64,000 nt of DNA. It comes from Oscillospiraceae bacterium. GTDB lineage: Bacteria; Bacillota; Clostridia; Oscillospirales; Oscillospiraceae. Below the pieces are notes generated by a model that ran no database searches, was not told the DNA's origin, and saw nothing but the letters and a program-made list of their open reading frames with translations. The stretch covers positions 1 to 64,000 of the forward strand of contig JAAWQM010000002.1 of the NCBI GenBank assembly GCA_022800525.1, given 5' to 3'. The position numbers and the translations under genes are program-made. Of the stretch, positions 45,559 to 55,038 are shown piece by piece (positions within the stretch are counted from its first letter, which is position 1; each line of letters begins with the position of its first letter).

Positions 45559-46341
45559 TCACACATAATACTGTATGACCTCACGGTGAGAAGCAGACTT
45601 TTCAACAGCCAGCCCCGGAAATTTTTCCCGCAGGTATTCAACCAGCACAGGGCATACCACGTCCTCTGTCGGAAAGTGCCCTGCGTCAACCAGCGTCAGG
45701 CCCATCGCCTGAGCGTCCATGAACTCGTGGTACGACACATCGGAGGTGACAAAAGCGTCGCAGCCATTTTCCGCAGCCGCCCGGAAATAGTCTCCGCACG
45801 CTCCGCCGCCCACCGCCACGCGGCGGACGGGTTTGCCTCCATCCACAAAACGGATGCCATTAGGGTTAATCGCCGCCTTCACCCATTGCAGGAAAGCGGG
45901 CAGGGCCATCTCTCCCGGCAGTCCGCCCATCCGGAGGATGTCGTCACCTCCCGGCAGCTTCTCTACATCCTTCAGTCCCAGCCGCGCCGCCAGCGCGTCG
46001 TTGACGCCGCCCCCGGCCCGGTCCAGATTGGTATGCATACAGATGGCGGCAATGCCGTTTTCAATGAGCTTGAGGAGCAGCCGTCCTTGAAGCCTGTCGT
46101 TCCGGATACTCTGCACGGGGCTCCAGGCGCAGTTCATCACAGGATGGTGGGCCACAATCAGATTGGCTCCCATCCGCACAGCCTCCTCCGCCACATTCTC
46201 CGTGATATCCAGGGCCACCAGGATTTTGGAGGCCTCCCGGTCCGGTCTGCCGACCAGGAAACCAACGTTATCCCTTTCCATGGCAAGCTCCATGGGCGCC
46301 ATCTGGCACAGAGCCTTTTCAACGTCCAGCAGCGCCGGCAT
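45559..46341 (-). CDS. Nif3-like dinuclear metal centre protein
   Basis: ELAMERDNVGFLVGRPDREASKILVALDITENVAEEAVRMGANLIVAHHPVMN; ICMHTNLDRAGGGVNDALA; DVSYHEFMDAQAMGLTLVDAGHFPTE. Confidence 0.92.
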   Translation of the reverse strand: MPALLDVEKALCQMAPMELAMERDNVGFLVGRPDREASKILVALDITENVAEEAVRMGANLIVAHHPVMNCAWSPVQSIRNDRLQGRLLLKLIENGIAAICMHTNLDRAGGGVNDALAARLGLKDVEKLPGGDDILRMGGLPGEMALPAFLQWVKAAINPNGIRFVDGGKPVRRVAVGGGACGDYFRAAAENGCDAFVTSDVSYHEFMDAQAMGLTLVDAGHFPTEDVVCPVLVEYLREKFPGLAVEKSASHREVIQYYV

Positions 46342-47038
46342 CTTCCCACTCCCTTTCTTTTTTCTCCAGCTGCGCGATCACGCCCAGCAGTCTGTTTCGT
46401 TTTTCCGCCATCGTGGGGTCGCGGGCCTTTTCCAGCCCTGCCGCCGCCCGGCGAAGGCGAAGCAATTTATCCGCCAGATACATTCCCCACAAAGGGTCTT
46501 GCTCCAGCAGGAAGCCGCCCCATGCCTGCGCGCCGCTGGCGGGCGGCATCTCCCCGCCCCGGACCGTCAGAATGGGGTACAGCACCCCCTTGTCCTGGAC
46601 CAGCTCCTCCGCCAGGACTTCGTATCCATTCAGCGGCAGCCATGTACGCAGAGACTCAGCCTTGCTCATAGGCTGGAGCAGCAGCAGGGGTCCCGCGCGG
46701 CTCCAGGGCGCGGCGGCCAGTATCGCCGTGATTGCGTCGCCGCCCATTCCGGCGATAACGATGGTATCCGCCTCCCCCGGCCCAAGGACAGTCAGGCCGT
46801 CCCCCAGCCGGAAGTCCAGACCCGCTGTTATGCCGTACTGCGCGGCGGTACGGCGGGCATGTTCCAGGGGCAGGGCTCCGATATCCGCGGCTACAGCGCA
46901 GCGGATCTTTCCCTCCAGGAGGAGAGATACCGGGATGTACCCGTGGTCGGTACCGATATCGGCGAGGCATTGGCAGTCCTCCGGCACAAGGGCGGCGATG
47001 GCGCGCAGACGGGGGCCTGATTCCAGCATGTCCGCCAC
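46319..47038 (-). CDS. trmK: tRNA (adenine(22)-N(1))-methyltransferase TrmK
   Basis: LADIGTDHGYIPVSLLLEGKIRCAVAADIGALPLEHARRTAAQYGI; VIAGMGGDAI; LLLQPMSKAESLRTWL; overlaps the Nif3-like gene. Confidence 0.92.
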   Translation of the reverse strand: MADMLESGPRLRAIAALVPEDCQCLADIGTDHGYIPVSLLLEGKIRCAVAADIGALPLEHARRTAAQYGITAGLDFRLGDGLTVLGPGEADTIVIAGMGGDAITAILAAAPWSRAGPLLLLQPMSKAESLRTWLPLNGYEVLAEELVQDKGVLYPILTVRGGEMPPASGAQAWGGFLLEQDPLWGMYLADKLLRLRRAAAGLEKARDPTMAEKRNRLLGVIAQLEKKEREWEDAGAAGR

Positions 47039-47078
47039 GGTATCGCCTCCCTTCCGGCGCGGACTGGTAAACTCAATG

Positions 47079-47109
47079 AGGGACTCATAGGAAAAGTCTA
47101 TGAGTCCCT
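47079..47109 (-). terminator. Hairpin between DUF1858 gene and trmK
   Basis: AGGGACTCATAG / CTATGAGTCCCT perfect 12-bp arms. Confidence 0.6.
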
Positions 47110-47124
47110 GAAGCTTGGTCTCGT

Positions 47125-47325
47125 TTACTTGTTGGCCTCAGTGTTGACGGCCTCCAGGAGCTTGTCCACATCCACGCCGTGGACGGCGCAGGCCTGCTCG
47201 ACGGTCTCGCCGCGGCTGCTGGGGCAGCCCAGGCAGTGCATACCGATGGAGAGGAAAATAGGTGCGGTCTGGGGGGCCATGTCCAGAATGTCGCCGATGA
47301 TGGTATCTTTTGTAATGGTGACCAT
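47125..47325 (-). CDS. DUF1858-domain protein
   Basis: MVTITKDTIIGDILDMAPQTAPIFLSIGMHCLGCPSSRGETVEQACAVHGVDVDKLLEAVN. Confidence 0.85.
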   Translation of the reverse strand: MVTITKDTIIGDILDMAPQTAPIFLSIGMHCLGCPSSRGETVEQACAVHGVDVDKLLEAVNTEANK

Positions 47326-47460
47326 GGGATTTACCTCCGAATTTTCTTTCTGGTTTCAGGCGGCGCATCCGCGCCGTCCGGATACATTTCAGCGGGAATA
47401 GTATACCCCAATATTCCGATGATTTCAATACCTTTTTTCTTCTTTCTTATCCAAAAAGGT

Positions 47461-47622
47461 TTTTTGCCGCCTCCAGCGGCAAGGGGAGTCCTTCAGCCCG
47501 GGGGCTTCTCGCCCCCGGACCCCTCGGATACTTTTGCCGCGCGGCAAAAGTATCCAAAAACGCGCCAGAACCTGCGGTTCTGGACTCCCTTGAGCATCGC
47601 CCAAAGGGCGATACTTTATGTT
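47461..47622 (+). repeat. Modular hairpin-array repeat, copy A
   Basis: GCCGC/GCGGC stem, CCGGGGGC/GCCCCCGG stem, 30-bp palindrome GGATACTTTTGCCGCGCGGCAAAAGTATCC (47526-47555), CCAGAACC/GGTTCTGG stem, ATCGCCC-AAA-GGGCGAT then ACTTTATGTT. Confidence 0.7.
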
Positions 47623-47940
47623 TTGTTTACGCTACGGTATGGGAGACTGATTATCCTGCGGGGCGCTCCGGGTCGCCAGCAGTCCATACTCCTGCGGATA
47701 CGCCCTGCCGGCAAACTTCGCTGTTGCACCGGAGTGCATACGTCTACCATTTGGCGCTCGTCGATGCTCCGCGGTTCTGGCGATGGATACAGACCAATTC
47801 CAGAAGCGGCGCAGCAGCGTAATCTGTCGTCAGGACCTATGGGCAGCCGCAGAAGACTGGCGCACCAACGAAGGTATCGGAACAGAAGCAAGCAGGGTAT
47901 CGTCGGAGGCCCAATCAATGCCCCCGCCATTCAGGGGTTT

Positions 47941-48022
47941 CTCAAGGGGGTCCGCCCCCTTGAGAGTGCTTTTGGTTCTTTTCCCACGAGGGAAAAGAAC
48001 GCCCCGCCGCCGAGGCGGCAAA
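47941..48022 (-). repeat. Modular hairpin-array repeat, partial copy C (inverted relative to A)
   Basis: Minus strand TTTGCCGCCTCGGCGGCGGGGCGTTCTTTTCCCTCGTGGGAAAAGAACCAAAAGC...CTCAAGGGGGCGGACCCCCTTGAG. Confidence 0.65.
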
Positions 48023-48313
48023 TCAGAAGAACGACGCTTTTTTCTTCCGTTTATTCTGATAGGGCGGCCTCCGCTGGACCGGCTTATCAATCAGGATAAT
48101 ATCATCACCGATCTGCTTGATGCACTCCCAGGGGATATAATACTCCTCCCCACGGCCAAACAAACCAAAGAACCGGCACGGACCCGGCACAATCAATGCC
48201 GCCACCCTGCCCTCCGGCATCAATACCTCTACATCTCCTACATACCCCAAACGGCATCCGTCGCAGATATTGATGACCTCTTTACACCGAAGCTCCACCA
48301 TCCTGCACTGCAT
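48023..48313 (-). CDS. YlmC/YmxH family sporulation protein (PRC-barrel)
   Basis: MQCRMVELRCKEVINICDGCRLGYVGDVEVLMPEGRVAALIVPGPCRFFGLFGRGEEYYIPWECIKQIGDDIILI. Confidence 0.9.
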   Translation of the reverse strand: MQCRMVELRCKEVINICDGCRLGYVGDVEVLMPEGRVAALIVPGPCRFFGLFGRGEEYYIPWECIKQIGDDIILIDKPVQRRPPYQNKRKKKASFF

Positions 48314-48361
48314 GGCAGCCACCCCCTTCACAGAAATTCTATGCCGGAGGTGGCTGTCCTA

Positions 48362-49153
48362 TTAAATATTCTTTTTGATCGTCTTCAACGCGTTTTTCTC
48401 CAAACGGCTGACCTGTGCCTGCGATATCCCTACCTCGGCGGAAACCTCCATCTGCGTCTTGCCTTCATAAAACCGCAGCGCCAGTATATGCCGCTCCCGC
48501 TCTCCCAGCCGGTCCAGCGCGTCCTTCAATGCAATCTGCTCCAGCCACTTCTCGTCGGTATTCTTGATATCCTTCACCTGGTCCATTACGCACACCGTAT
48601 CGCCTCCGTCGGAGTACACCGGCTCAAACAGGCTCACCGGATCCACAATGGCGTCCATCGCAAACACCACGTCCTCCCGAGGGATACCCAGCTCCTCCGC
48701 AAGCTGCTCTACCGTAGGCTCCCGCTGGGTCTGGCTCATCAGACGCTCCCGCGCCTGCATCACCTTATAGGCAGTGTCCCGCATACTGCGGCTGACCCGA
48801 ATGGCGCTGTTGTCCCGCAGGTACCGCCGGATCTCTCCCACAATCATCGGCACCCCGTAGGTTGAAAACCGCACCGGCTGGGTAATATCAAAATTGTCAA
48901 TCGCCTTGATAAGCCCCACGCATCCCACCTGAAACAGATCGTCCGCGTTCTCCCCCCGGCCCATGAACCGTTGAATCACCGACAGCACCAGCCGTAGATT
49001 GCCGCTGATAAGCTCCTCTCTCGCCTGCTTGTCCCCCTCTTTTGTCCGGCGCAGCAGCTCCATAGTTTCCTCGTTGCGCAATACCTTCAGCTTCGAAGTG
49101 TTGACCCCGCAGATCTCTACCTTGCCCTGCATCCCATAGACCTCCTTGGACAA
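48362..49153 (-). CDS. sigG: RNA polymerase sporulation sigma factor SigG
   Basis: GKVEICGVNTSKLKVL (SigG N-terminal signature); FQVGCVGLIKAIDNFD; RFSTYGVPMIVGEIRRYLRD; LRFYEGKTQMEVSAEVGISQAQVSRLEKNAL. Start may be 49132. Confidence 0.95.
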   Translation of the reverse strand: MSKEVYGMQGKVEICGVNTSKLKVLRNEETMELLRRTKEGDKQAREELISGNLRLVLSVIQRFMGRGENADDLFQVGCVGLIKAIDNFDITQPVRFSTYGVPMIVGEIRRYLRDNSAIRVSRSMRDTAYKVMQARERLMSQTQREPTVEQLAEELGIPREDVVFAMDAIVDPVSLFEPVYSDGGDTVCVMDQVKDIKNTDEKWLEQIALKDALDRLGERERHILALRFYEGKTQMEVSAEVGISQAQVSRLEKNALKTIKKNI

Positions 49154-49166
49154 AACTTACATGAAG

Positions 49167-49194
49167 ATTTTGCCCCTGCCATGGGAGAATATAC
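49167..49194 (-). promoter_or_regulatory. Candidate SigF/SigG-type promoter upstream of sigG
   Basis: Minus strand GTATA-14-GGGCAAAATC, resembling the forespore -35/-10 pattern. Confidence 0.35.
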
Positions 49195-49338
49195 GGAAGG
49201 AAAAAGGAAGGTTTTGTCGCCGCAGGCACTCGACATTTCTCAGCGCAGAATGCCAATACCGCCCGGCATCTTTAAGCTGGGCATCCACTCATACTCCGTC
49301 TGCTGTATAAAAATCAGCATATGTCCTAAATCAACGGT

Positions 49339-49719
49339 TTATCTCAGGGGAGAACATTTATCAAGGGTATTTTTACCAACAAGCTGGAATTTGTACATGA
49401 TTGAATAAACGGAAAGAAAAGCCGCCATAATGACGCCGCCCGGCTTTGATACCCGAATCGCCTCGTCCAGCGCTCTATGCTGTTCCGCTTTCTCGAATAG
49501 ATGATACATCGGCCCCAGAACAAGCACCGCGTCAAAGCTGTTATCCGCAAAGAGGCTCAAGTCCTCAGCGTCACCCTGATAAGAAGTGATGTTCTCCAAG
49601 CCGGCAGCGTTTCGCCTTAAAATTTCCAGGTTATTTCCCACAAGCTCCACGGCCGTCACATCACATCCTTCCATGGCCGGCGCAATGGAATATCGGCCTG
49701 TGTCCCGCGTAGCCGCCAA
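49339..49719 (-). pseudogene. Truncated class I SAM-dependent methyltransferase remnant
   Basis: DTGRYSIAPAMEGCDVTAVELVGNNLEILRRNAAGLENITSYQGDAEDLSLFADNSFDAVLVLGPMYHLFEKAEQHRALDEAIRVSKPGGVIMAAFLS; glycine-rich motif I is missing and the C-terminus is short. Confidence 0.65.
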
Positions 49720-49933
49720 TCAATTGTTTTTATACGGCATGGTAGCAGGTGATGAGTACGTGCGCTCCAGCAGAGGGCCTATCAAGAGAACGGAGCGCCC
49801 AGGTTATCCCCGGACGCTCCCGCTTCGGTTTCCTTCTGCTGTTCGATCACCGCAGAAAGCTTCATTCAGAAAGCCTTCTGCGGGATATTATCCGTTTTCA
49901 GTAAAACAACATTTTTAACTGGTCAAAGAGTTC

Positions 49934-51730
49934 TTACAGCTCGTCCGTCAACCGGCAGATCTCATCGATATAACCGCCAACAGTATCAATGGTATCCAGC
50001 AGAGGTCCATCGGCAGAGATGTCCACCCCAGCCATCTGCGCCAGCTCCAGCGGCGTCTTGGTGCCGCCCGCCGCCAGAACCTTCTTCCAGTCCTCCACAG
50101 CGGGCTGGCCCTCGGCCTCGATGCGCTTGCAGACCGCGGTCGCAACCGTCAGGCCCGCGCTGTAGGTGTAGGAGTACAGTCCCATGTAATAGTGCGGCTG
50201 GCGCATCCAGGTCAGCTCCGCGCCCTCTGTCAGCTCCACGGCGTCGCCCCAGAACTTCTCCAGCGTCTCCTTCATCAGCCGGTTCAGCGTCTCCGCCTGG
50301 ACGCCGACTCCAGCGTCCACGAGCTTGTAGACCTCCCGCTGATAAGCCGCCTCCAACAGGTGGGTGACAAAGTTGTGGTAGTAGGTGTTCCCCACCATGC
50401 TGCTGAGGACCCAGCGGCGGAACCGCTTGTCCGGGTTGGTTTTCAGCAGGTAGTGAGCCAGCAGCAGCTCGTTCATGGTGGAGGGCGCCTCCACAAAATA
50501 GTTGGATACGTTGGTGCCGAAAACAGACTGCGCCTCGTTGCACCGCTTGAAGTGCCCCGCGTGGCCCAGCTCGTGGGCCAGCGTGAACACGTCGCTCATC
50601 TGCCCATGCCAGGTCAGCAGGATATAGGAATGGTTTCCGTAGGGACTGGCACAGAAGCCGCCGGTGGATTTGCCCTGATTCTGGGCGAAGTCCACCCAGC
50701 GTTCCCGGTAAGCGGCGCGGACCATCTCCTGATAGTCCTCCCCCATGACGGAGAGTCCTTCCACAATATACTTCTTCGACTCTTCAATGGATACCGGGGG
50801 TACATATCCTGGGTCCACCGGGAGCTTGAGGTCCGCATAGGTCATCTTTTCCAGACCATGGATTTTTTGCAGCAGCTTGGCATACTTCCGCATGTGGGGA
50901 GCCAGCTTCTCCATAATGAGGTCAATCTGACGGTCGTACATGCTCCGGTCTACCTTCTGCCAGAAGAGCAGATAGTCAAACACGGACTGGTAGCCCCGCT
51001 GGTCCGCAATAATCTTCTCCGCCTGCACATTGGCCTGATAGGCGGCGGCGGTGACGTTCCCGTACTCCCGCAGCTTTTGGGAAAAGGCGTCAAAGGCGGC
51101 CCGCCGCACCTCTGTGCGGGGATCATGGGCGTAGTTGTCCTCGTAAAGAGAGTAGCCCAAAGGATGCTCCTCTCCCCCGGCCTGGAAAGCGGGGAACTTC
51201 ATATCCGCCAGCTTAGCCATATTGTAAATCTGATAGGGCGCGCCAATGGCGGGCCGCAGGGCCGCCAGTACCCGTTCAGTCTCCGGCTGGAGCTGGTAAG
51301 GCTTCTGCCGCAGCAGGTCCTCCAGGTAAGGCTGGTTGGGTCCGCCCTGGGCGGCGGCTTCCCGCAGCAGGGCTTCATCCTGTTCAATGATCTCACTGTC
51401 GATGAAGCTCAGGCGGCTGGAGACCTGCGCGTCCAGACGGGCGAACGCCTCGTCCCGCTCCTGAAGCGCAGCGTCGCCATAGTCCACAGACGCCGCCAAA
51501 TTGCAGTAATTTCCTGCGGAAATCCGCAGCTCCTCCAGCTCACGGTACTTGTCCAGACACGCCTGAATGGCCTCCGCAGAGGTCAGCTTGCCCTTGCAGT
51601 CCCGCTCGATCTCATCCGTCAGCCGGCGGATTTTTTCGATATCAGAAGTCAGCTTTGCCTCATCATCGTAAATGGCGGTCAAATCCCAGGTCAATTCTGT
51701 CGGGACGTCCTTCCGTTTCATCAGTTCCAT
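49934..51730 (-). CDS. pepF: Oligoendopeptidase F (M3 family)
   Basis: Zinc motif TLAHELGHAGH; CASPYGNHSYILLTWHGQMSDVF; FVEAPSTMNELLLAHYLL. Confidence 0.96.
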   Translation of the reverse strand: MELMKRKDVPTELTWDLTAIYDDEAKLTSDIEKIRRLTDEIERDCKGKLTSAEAIQACLDKYRELEELRISAGNYCNLAASVDYGDAALQERDEAFARLDAQVSSRLSFIDSEIIEQDEALLREAAAQGGPNQPYLEDLLRQKPYQLQPETERVLAALRPAIGAPYQIYNMAKLADMKFPAFQAGGEEHPLGYSLYEDNYAHDPRTEVRRAAFDAFSQKLREYGNVTAAAYQANVQAEKIIADQRGYQSVFDYLLFWQKVDRSMYDRQIDLIMEKLAPHMRKYAKLLQKIHGLEKMTYADLKLPVDPGYVPPVSIEESKKYIVEGLSVMGEDYQEMVRAAYRERWVDFAQNQGKSTGGFCASPYGNHSYILLTWHGQMSDVFTLAHELGHAGHFKRCNEAQSVFGTNVSNYFVEAPSTMNELLLAHYLLKTNPDKRFRRWVLSSMVGNTYYHNFVTHLLEAAYQREVYKLVDAGVGVQAETLNRLMKETLEKFWGDAVELTEGAELTWMRQPHYYMGLYSYTYSAGLTVATAVCKRIEAEGQPAVEDWKKVLAAGGTKTPLELAQMAGVDISADGPLLDTIDTVGGYIDEICRLTDEL

Positions 51731-51749
51731 CGTTTTTCCTCCTCAATTC

Positions 51750-53441
51750 TCAAAACTTGAAACTGTCCTTCAAGCCCACGCTGCGGTTGAACACCAGATG
51801 TCCCGGCTTACTGTCCTTGCTGTCCAGGCAGAAGTAGCCCACACGCATAAACTGGAAGCTGGCAGGGGCTGTCGCCTCCGCAAGTCCGGCCTCCACCTTG
51901 CAGCCGAAAACAACCTCCAGGGAATCAGGGTTCAGGCACTCCAGGAAATCCTTGTCGGCGGCGTCCGGGGCGGGATCGGTGAACAAGCTGTCATACAGAC
52001 GGCACTCCGCGTCCACCGCTGTGGCGGCGTCCACCCAGTGGATGGTCGCGCCCTTCACCTTACGTCCGTCGGCGGGATTGCCGCCCCGGCTGTCGGGGTC
52101 ATAGGTCGCCAGGATTTCAACGATATTGCCGTTTTCGTCCTTCCTGCATCCAGTACAGGTGATGAGATACGCGCCCTTGAGCCGGCACTCCGGACCGCCG
52201 GGAAACAGACGCTTGTACTTGGGTACAGGAATCTCAAGAAAGTCCTCCGCCTCTACATACAGCTCACGGGAGAAGGTAATCGCCCGATTTCCGTCCTCGG
52301 GACGGTTGGGGTTGTTCTCCACCTCAAAGGTCTCGCTCTGGCCCTCGGGGTAGTTGGTGATGGTCAGCTTCACCGGATGCACCACCGCCATAACGCGCTG
52401 CGCGGTCTCGTTCAGGTCCTCCCGCAGGCAGTGCTCCAGAAAGGCAAATTCCACCGTGCTGGTGGCCTTCGCCACGCCGATGCGCTCACAGAAATTGCGG
52501 ATGGAAGCGGGGGTGTAGCCTCTTCGGCGCAGGCCGCAGAGGGTTGGCATCCGGGGATCGTCCCAGCCGGAGACCCTGCCGTCCTCCACCAGCTTCCGCA
52601 GCTTCCGCTTGCTCATGACAGTGTAGTTGATGCCCAGGCGGGCAAACTCGATCTGCCGGGGCCTGGCAGGCAGATCACAGTTGTTGACCACCCAGTCGTA
52701 CAGGGGCCGGTGGGCCTCAAACTCCAGGGAACACAGCGAGTGGGTAATCCCCTCCAGCGCGTCCTGGATGGGGTGGGCGAAGTCATACATGGGATAGATG
52801 CACCACTTGTCCCCCTGGCGGTGATGGTGAGCGTGATTGATCCGGTAGATGACCGGGTCGCGCATATTGAAGTTCCCGCTGGTCAGGTCGATCTTGGCCC
52901 GCAGCGTCATGGCCCCGTTGGGAAACTCCCCCGCCCGCATCCGGCGGAACAGGTCCAAACTCTCCTCCGCAGGACGGTCCCGCCACGGGGAGCGCGCGGG
53001 GGTGTTCACATCGCCCCTGTACTCCTTGAACTCCTCCGGCGAGAGCTGGCAGACGTAGGCCAGTCCCTTTTGAATGAGCGCCTCCGCCAGCTCATAGGTC
53101 TTTTCAAAGTAATCGCTGCCGTAAAAGAAGCGGTCTCCCCAGTCGAAGCCCAGCCAGTGGATGTCCTCCTGGATGGCCTCCACATATTCCACGTCTTCTT
53201 TGGCGGGATTGGTGTCATCCATACGCAGGTTGCACAGGCCGCCGTACTTCTCGGCGGTGCTGAAGTTGATGCACAGGGCCTTGCAGTGCCCGATGTGCAG
53301 GTAGCCGTTTGGCTCCGGCGGGAACCGGGTATGGACGGTCATGCCCTGGAACCGCCCCCCCTCTGCGATGTCCTCGTCGATGAACTGATGGATAAAATGT
53401 TTACCCTCCTCGGTGATAGGGGTCTTGCTTTCCTCGGTCAT
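51750..53441 (-). CDS. glnS: Glutaminyl-tRNA synthetase
   Basis: TRFPPEPNGYLHIGHCKALCINF; LRMDDTNPAKEDVEYVEAIQEDI; VMSKRKL; GWDDPRMPTLCGLRRRGYTP. Start moved from 53549 to 53441. Confidence 0.96.
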   Translation of the reverse strand: MTEESKTPITEEGKHFIHQFIDEDIAEGGRFQGMTVHTRFPPEPNGYLHIGHCKALCINFSTAEKYGGLCNLRMDDTNPAKEDVEYVEAIQEDIHWLGFDWGDRFFYGSDYFEKTYELAEALIQKGLAYVCQLSPEEFKEYRGDVNTPARSPWRDRPAEESLDLFRRMRAGEFPNGAMTLRAKIDLTSGNFNMRDPVIYRINHAHHHRQGDKWCIYPMYDFAHPIQDALEGITHSLCSLEFEAHRPLYDWVVNNCDLPARPRQIEFARLGINYTVMSKRKLRKLVEDGRVSGWDDPRMPTLCGLRRRGYTPASIRNFCERIGVAKATSTVEFAFLEHCLREDLNETAQRVMAVVHPVKLTITNYPEGQSETFEVENNPNRPEDGNRAITFSRELYVEAEDFLEIPVPKYKRLFPGGPECRLKGAYLITCTGCRKDENGNIVEILATYDPDSRGGNPADGRKVKGATIHWVDAATAVDAECRLYDSLFTDPAPDAADKDFLECLNPDSLEVVFGCKVEAGLAEATAPASFQFMRVGYFCLDSKDSKPGHLVFNRSVGLKDSFKF

Positions 53442-53549
53442 GTCGTCACGCTCCTTACTAAAAATTTTCTGTCTTGCCCCAAAATGGACATATTGAATTA
53501 TACAAAATGCTGATGGAAAACGCAAGGGGGTGAACGGGAAAATTTTCAT

Positions 53550-54203
53550 TTACCGGACGGCCTTGACCGTATAGGTCGCCCCCCAGTTTTTCAGCGTTTC
53601 ACACCTTGAAAAGCCAGCCAATTGCAAAGCCTGCATTTCATGCTCAACCGTAAGGGGCGTATCATAATGATAAAACTCACCGTCAGAAATGCCCTGCTCT
53701 GATTTGAGCTGTTGGAGATGTTCAAAGTATTCCCGTTCAAGCGCTTCGCTTTCCGCAAAATAATCCGTGAGGATAAAATATCCGTCCGCTTTCAGAGAAG
53801 CGAAGAGCTTTTTATAAAGAGACAGCTTCCGCTCAAATGTAAAGTGGTGAAGCGATTCAACGGAAACCGCAGCGTCAAACCGGTCATATCCAAAGGGTAC
53901 GTCAAAATAGGAACCGCATATCAGCTCCAGCCCTTTATCAGGAAATTTGTTTTTCAGCGCAGCGAGCATCCCATTGGATAAATCAATTCCCGTAACGCGC
54001 ACGGAAGGATTCAGCGCAAGATATTCCTCCAGTTCAAGTCCCGTTCCGCAGCCCAAATCCAGCACCGCGCCATCTGCTGCGGAAGGCAATTGCGCCGCTG
54101 TAAATTTGTAGAACTCCCCTGCACCCTCAATATCAGCCCTCATATGTTCATCATAGCCTGCAAGCCTGTTCTCAAAAAACAGCGCCATTTTCTCCAATCT
54201 CAT
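53550..54203 (-). CDS. Class I SAM-dependent methyltransferase
   Basis: VLDLGCGTGLELEEYLALNPSVRVTGIDLSNGMLAALKNKF; AVSVESLHHF; FILTDYFA. Confidence 0.88.
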   Translation of the reverse strand: MRLEKMALFFENRLAGYDEHMRADIEGAGEFYKFTAAQLPSAADGAVLDLGCGTGLELEEYLALNPSVRVTGIDLSNGMLAALKNKFPDKGLELICGSYFDVPFGYDRFDAAVSVESLHHFTFERKLSLYKKLFASLKADGYFILTDYFAESEALEREYFEHLQQLKSEQGISDGEFYHYDTPLTVEHEMQALQLAGFSRCETLKNWGATYTVKAVR

Positions 54204-54218
54204 ATTTTCTCCTCTGAT

Positions 54219-54932
54219 TCATATCTCCGGCAGTTTTTCCAGCGAAGCCTCCAGCATCCGAAAGGAACCATGGGGATAATTCTCCACCGGCATGCCGCCG
54301 GGGTTCTCCAGGCAGTCGGTGACCAGATAGACCGACATCCCCGCCTCCAGGGCGGCCATGTCGTCCACAGGATTGTTGCCGGCCATCAGGCACTCCTCCC
54401 CCCGCTTCCCGATCTTCTCCAGGATGTCCCAATAGTAATCGGGATTGGGCTTGCTGCGGCGGCAGTTCTCATAGGTGGTCACGCAGTCAAAATCCGCGCT
54501 GGCAAGCCCCACCCAATGCAGCCTCGTCTCCACCGCCACCGCCGGAAAAACAGGATTGGTTGCCAGCACCAGGGTGTACCCCTTCTCCCGCAGCCCCCGG
54601 ATCAGCGGTCCACGGTCCACCTCCTCCTTCAGCGCGGACCGCGCCGCGTCAAACTCGTTGGCGTAAAAATCGTTCAGGATACTTTCCAGCGCCAGCGCCT
54701 GGATGCCCAGCTCCTGGGCAAAGACCGACCAGAAGCATTGGCGGTTGGTCTGGCTGCCGCCGTTCTTCACCATGGCGTCCACGCCCTTCCACAACGCCGC
54801 CACCAGCTTTTCCCCGTCGTAACCCATTGGGACTACACGCTTGACCAGAGCTTTGAAATAGGTATGGACAAATTCATCCTGAGCGAAGGGAGCCAGGGTC
54901 CCGTCCAGATCAAATAAAATCGTATTGAGCAT
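54219..54932 (-). CDS. HAD-superfamily hydrolase
   Basis: MLNTILFDLDGTLAPF; LVLATNPVFPAVAVETRLHWVGL; KPNPDYYWDILEKIGKRGEECLMAGNNPVDDM. Start moved from 55190 to 54932. Confidence 0.9.
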   Translation of the reverse strand: MLNTILFDLDGTLAPFAQDEFVHTYFKALVKRVVPMGYDGEKLVAALWKGVDAMVKNGGSQTNRQCFWSVFAQELGIQALALESILNDFYANEFDAARSALKEEVDRGPLIRGLREKGYTLVLATNPVFPAVAVETRLHWVGLASADFDCVTTYENCRRSKPNPDYYWDILEKIGKRGEECLMAGNNPVDDMAALEAGMSVYLVTDCLENPGGMPVENYPHGSFRMLEASLEKLPEI

Positions 54933-55038
54933 ACTTTCATCTCCTTTTGGATGGATTATATCAAAAGCAATTTCACATGGCAAGGAAAAATTTTGTGGGC
55001 CTCCGGTAAAGTACCGAAAGCCCACAGAAACCAAATCC

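Noticed and set aside
51672-53513. 613-aa + strand ORF opposite glnS
   Set aside because: Shadow frame; glnS motifs on the minus strand are decisive.
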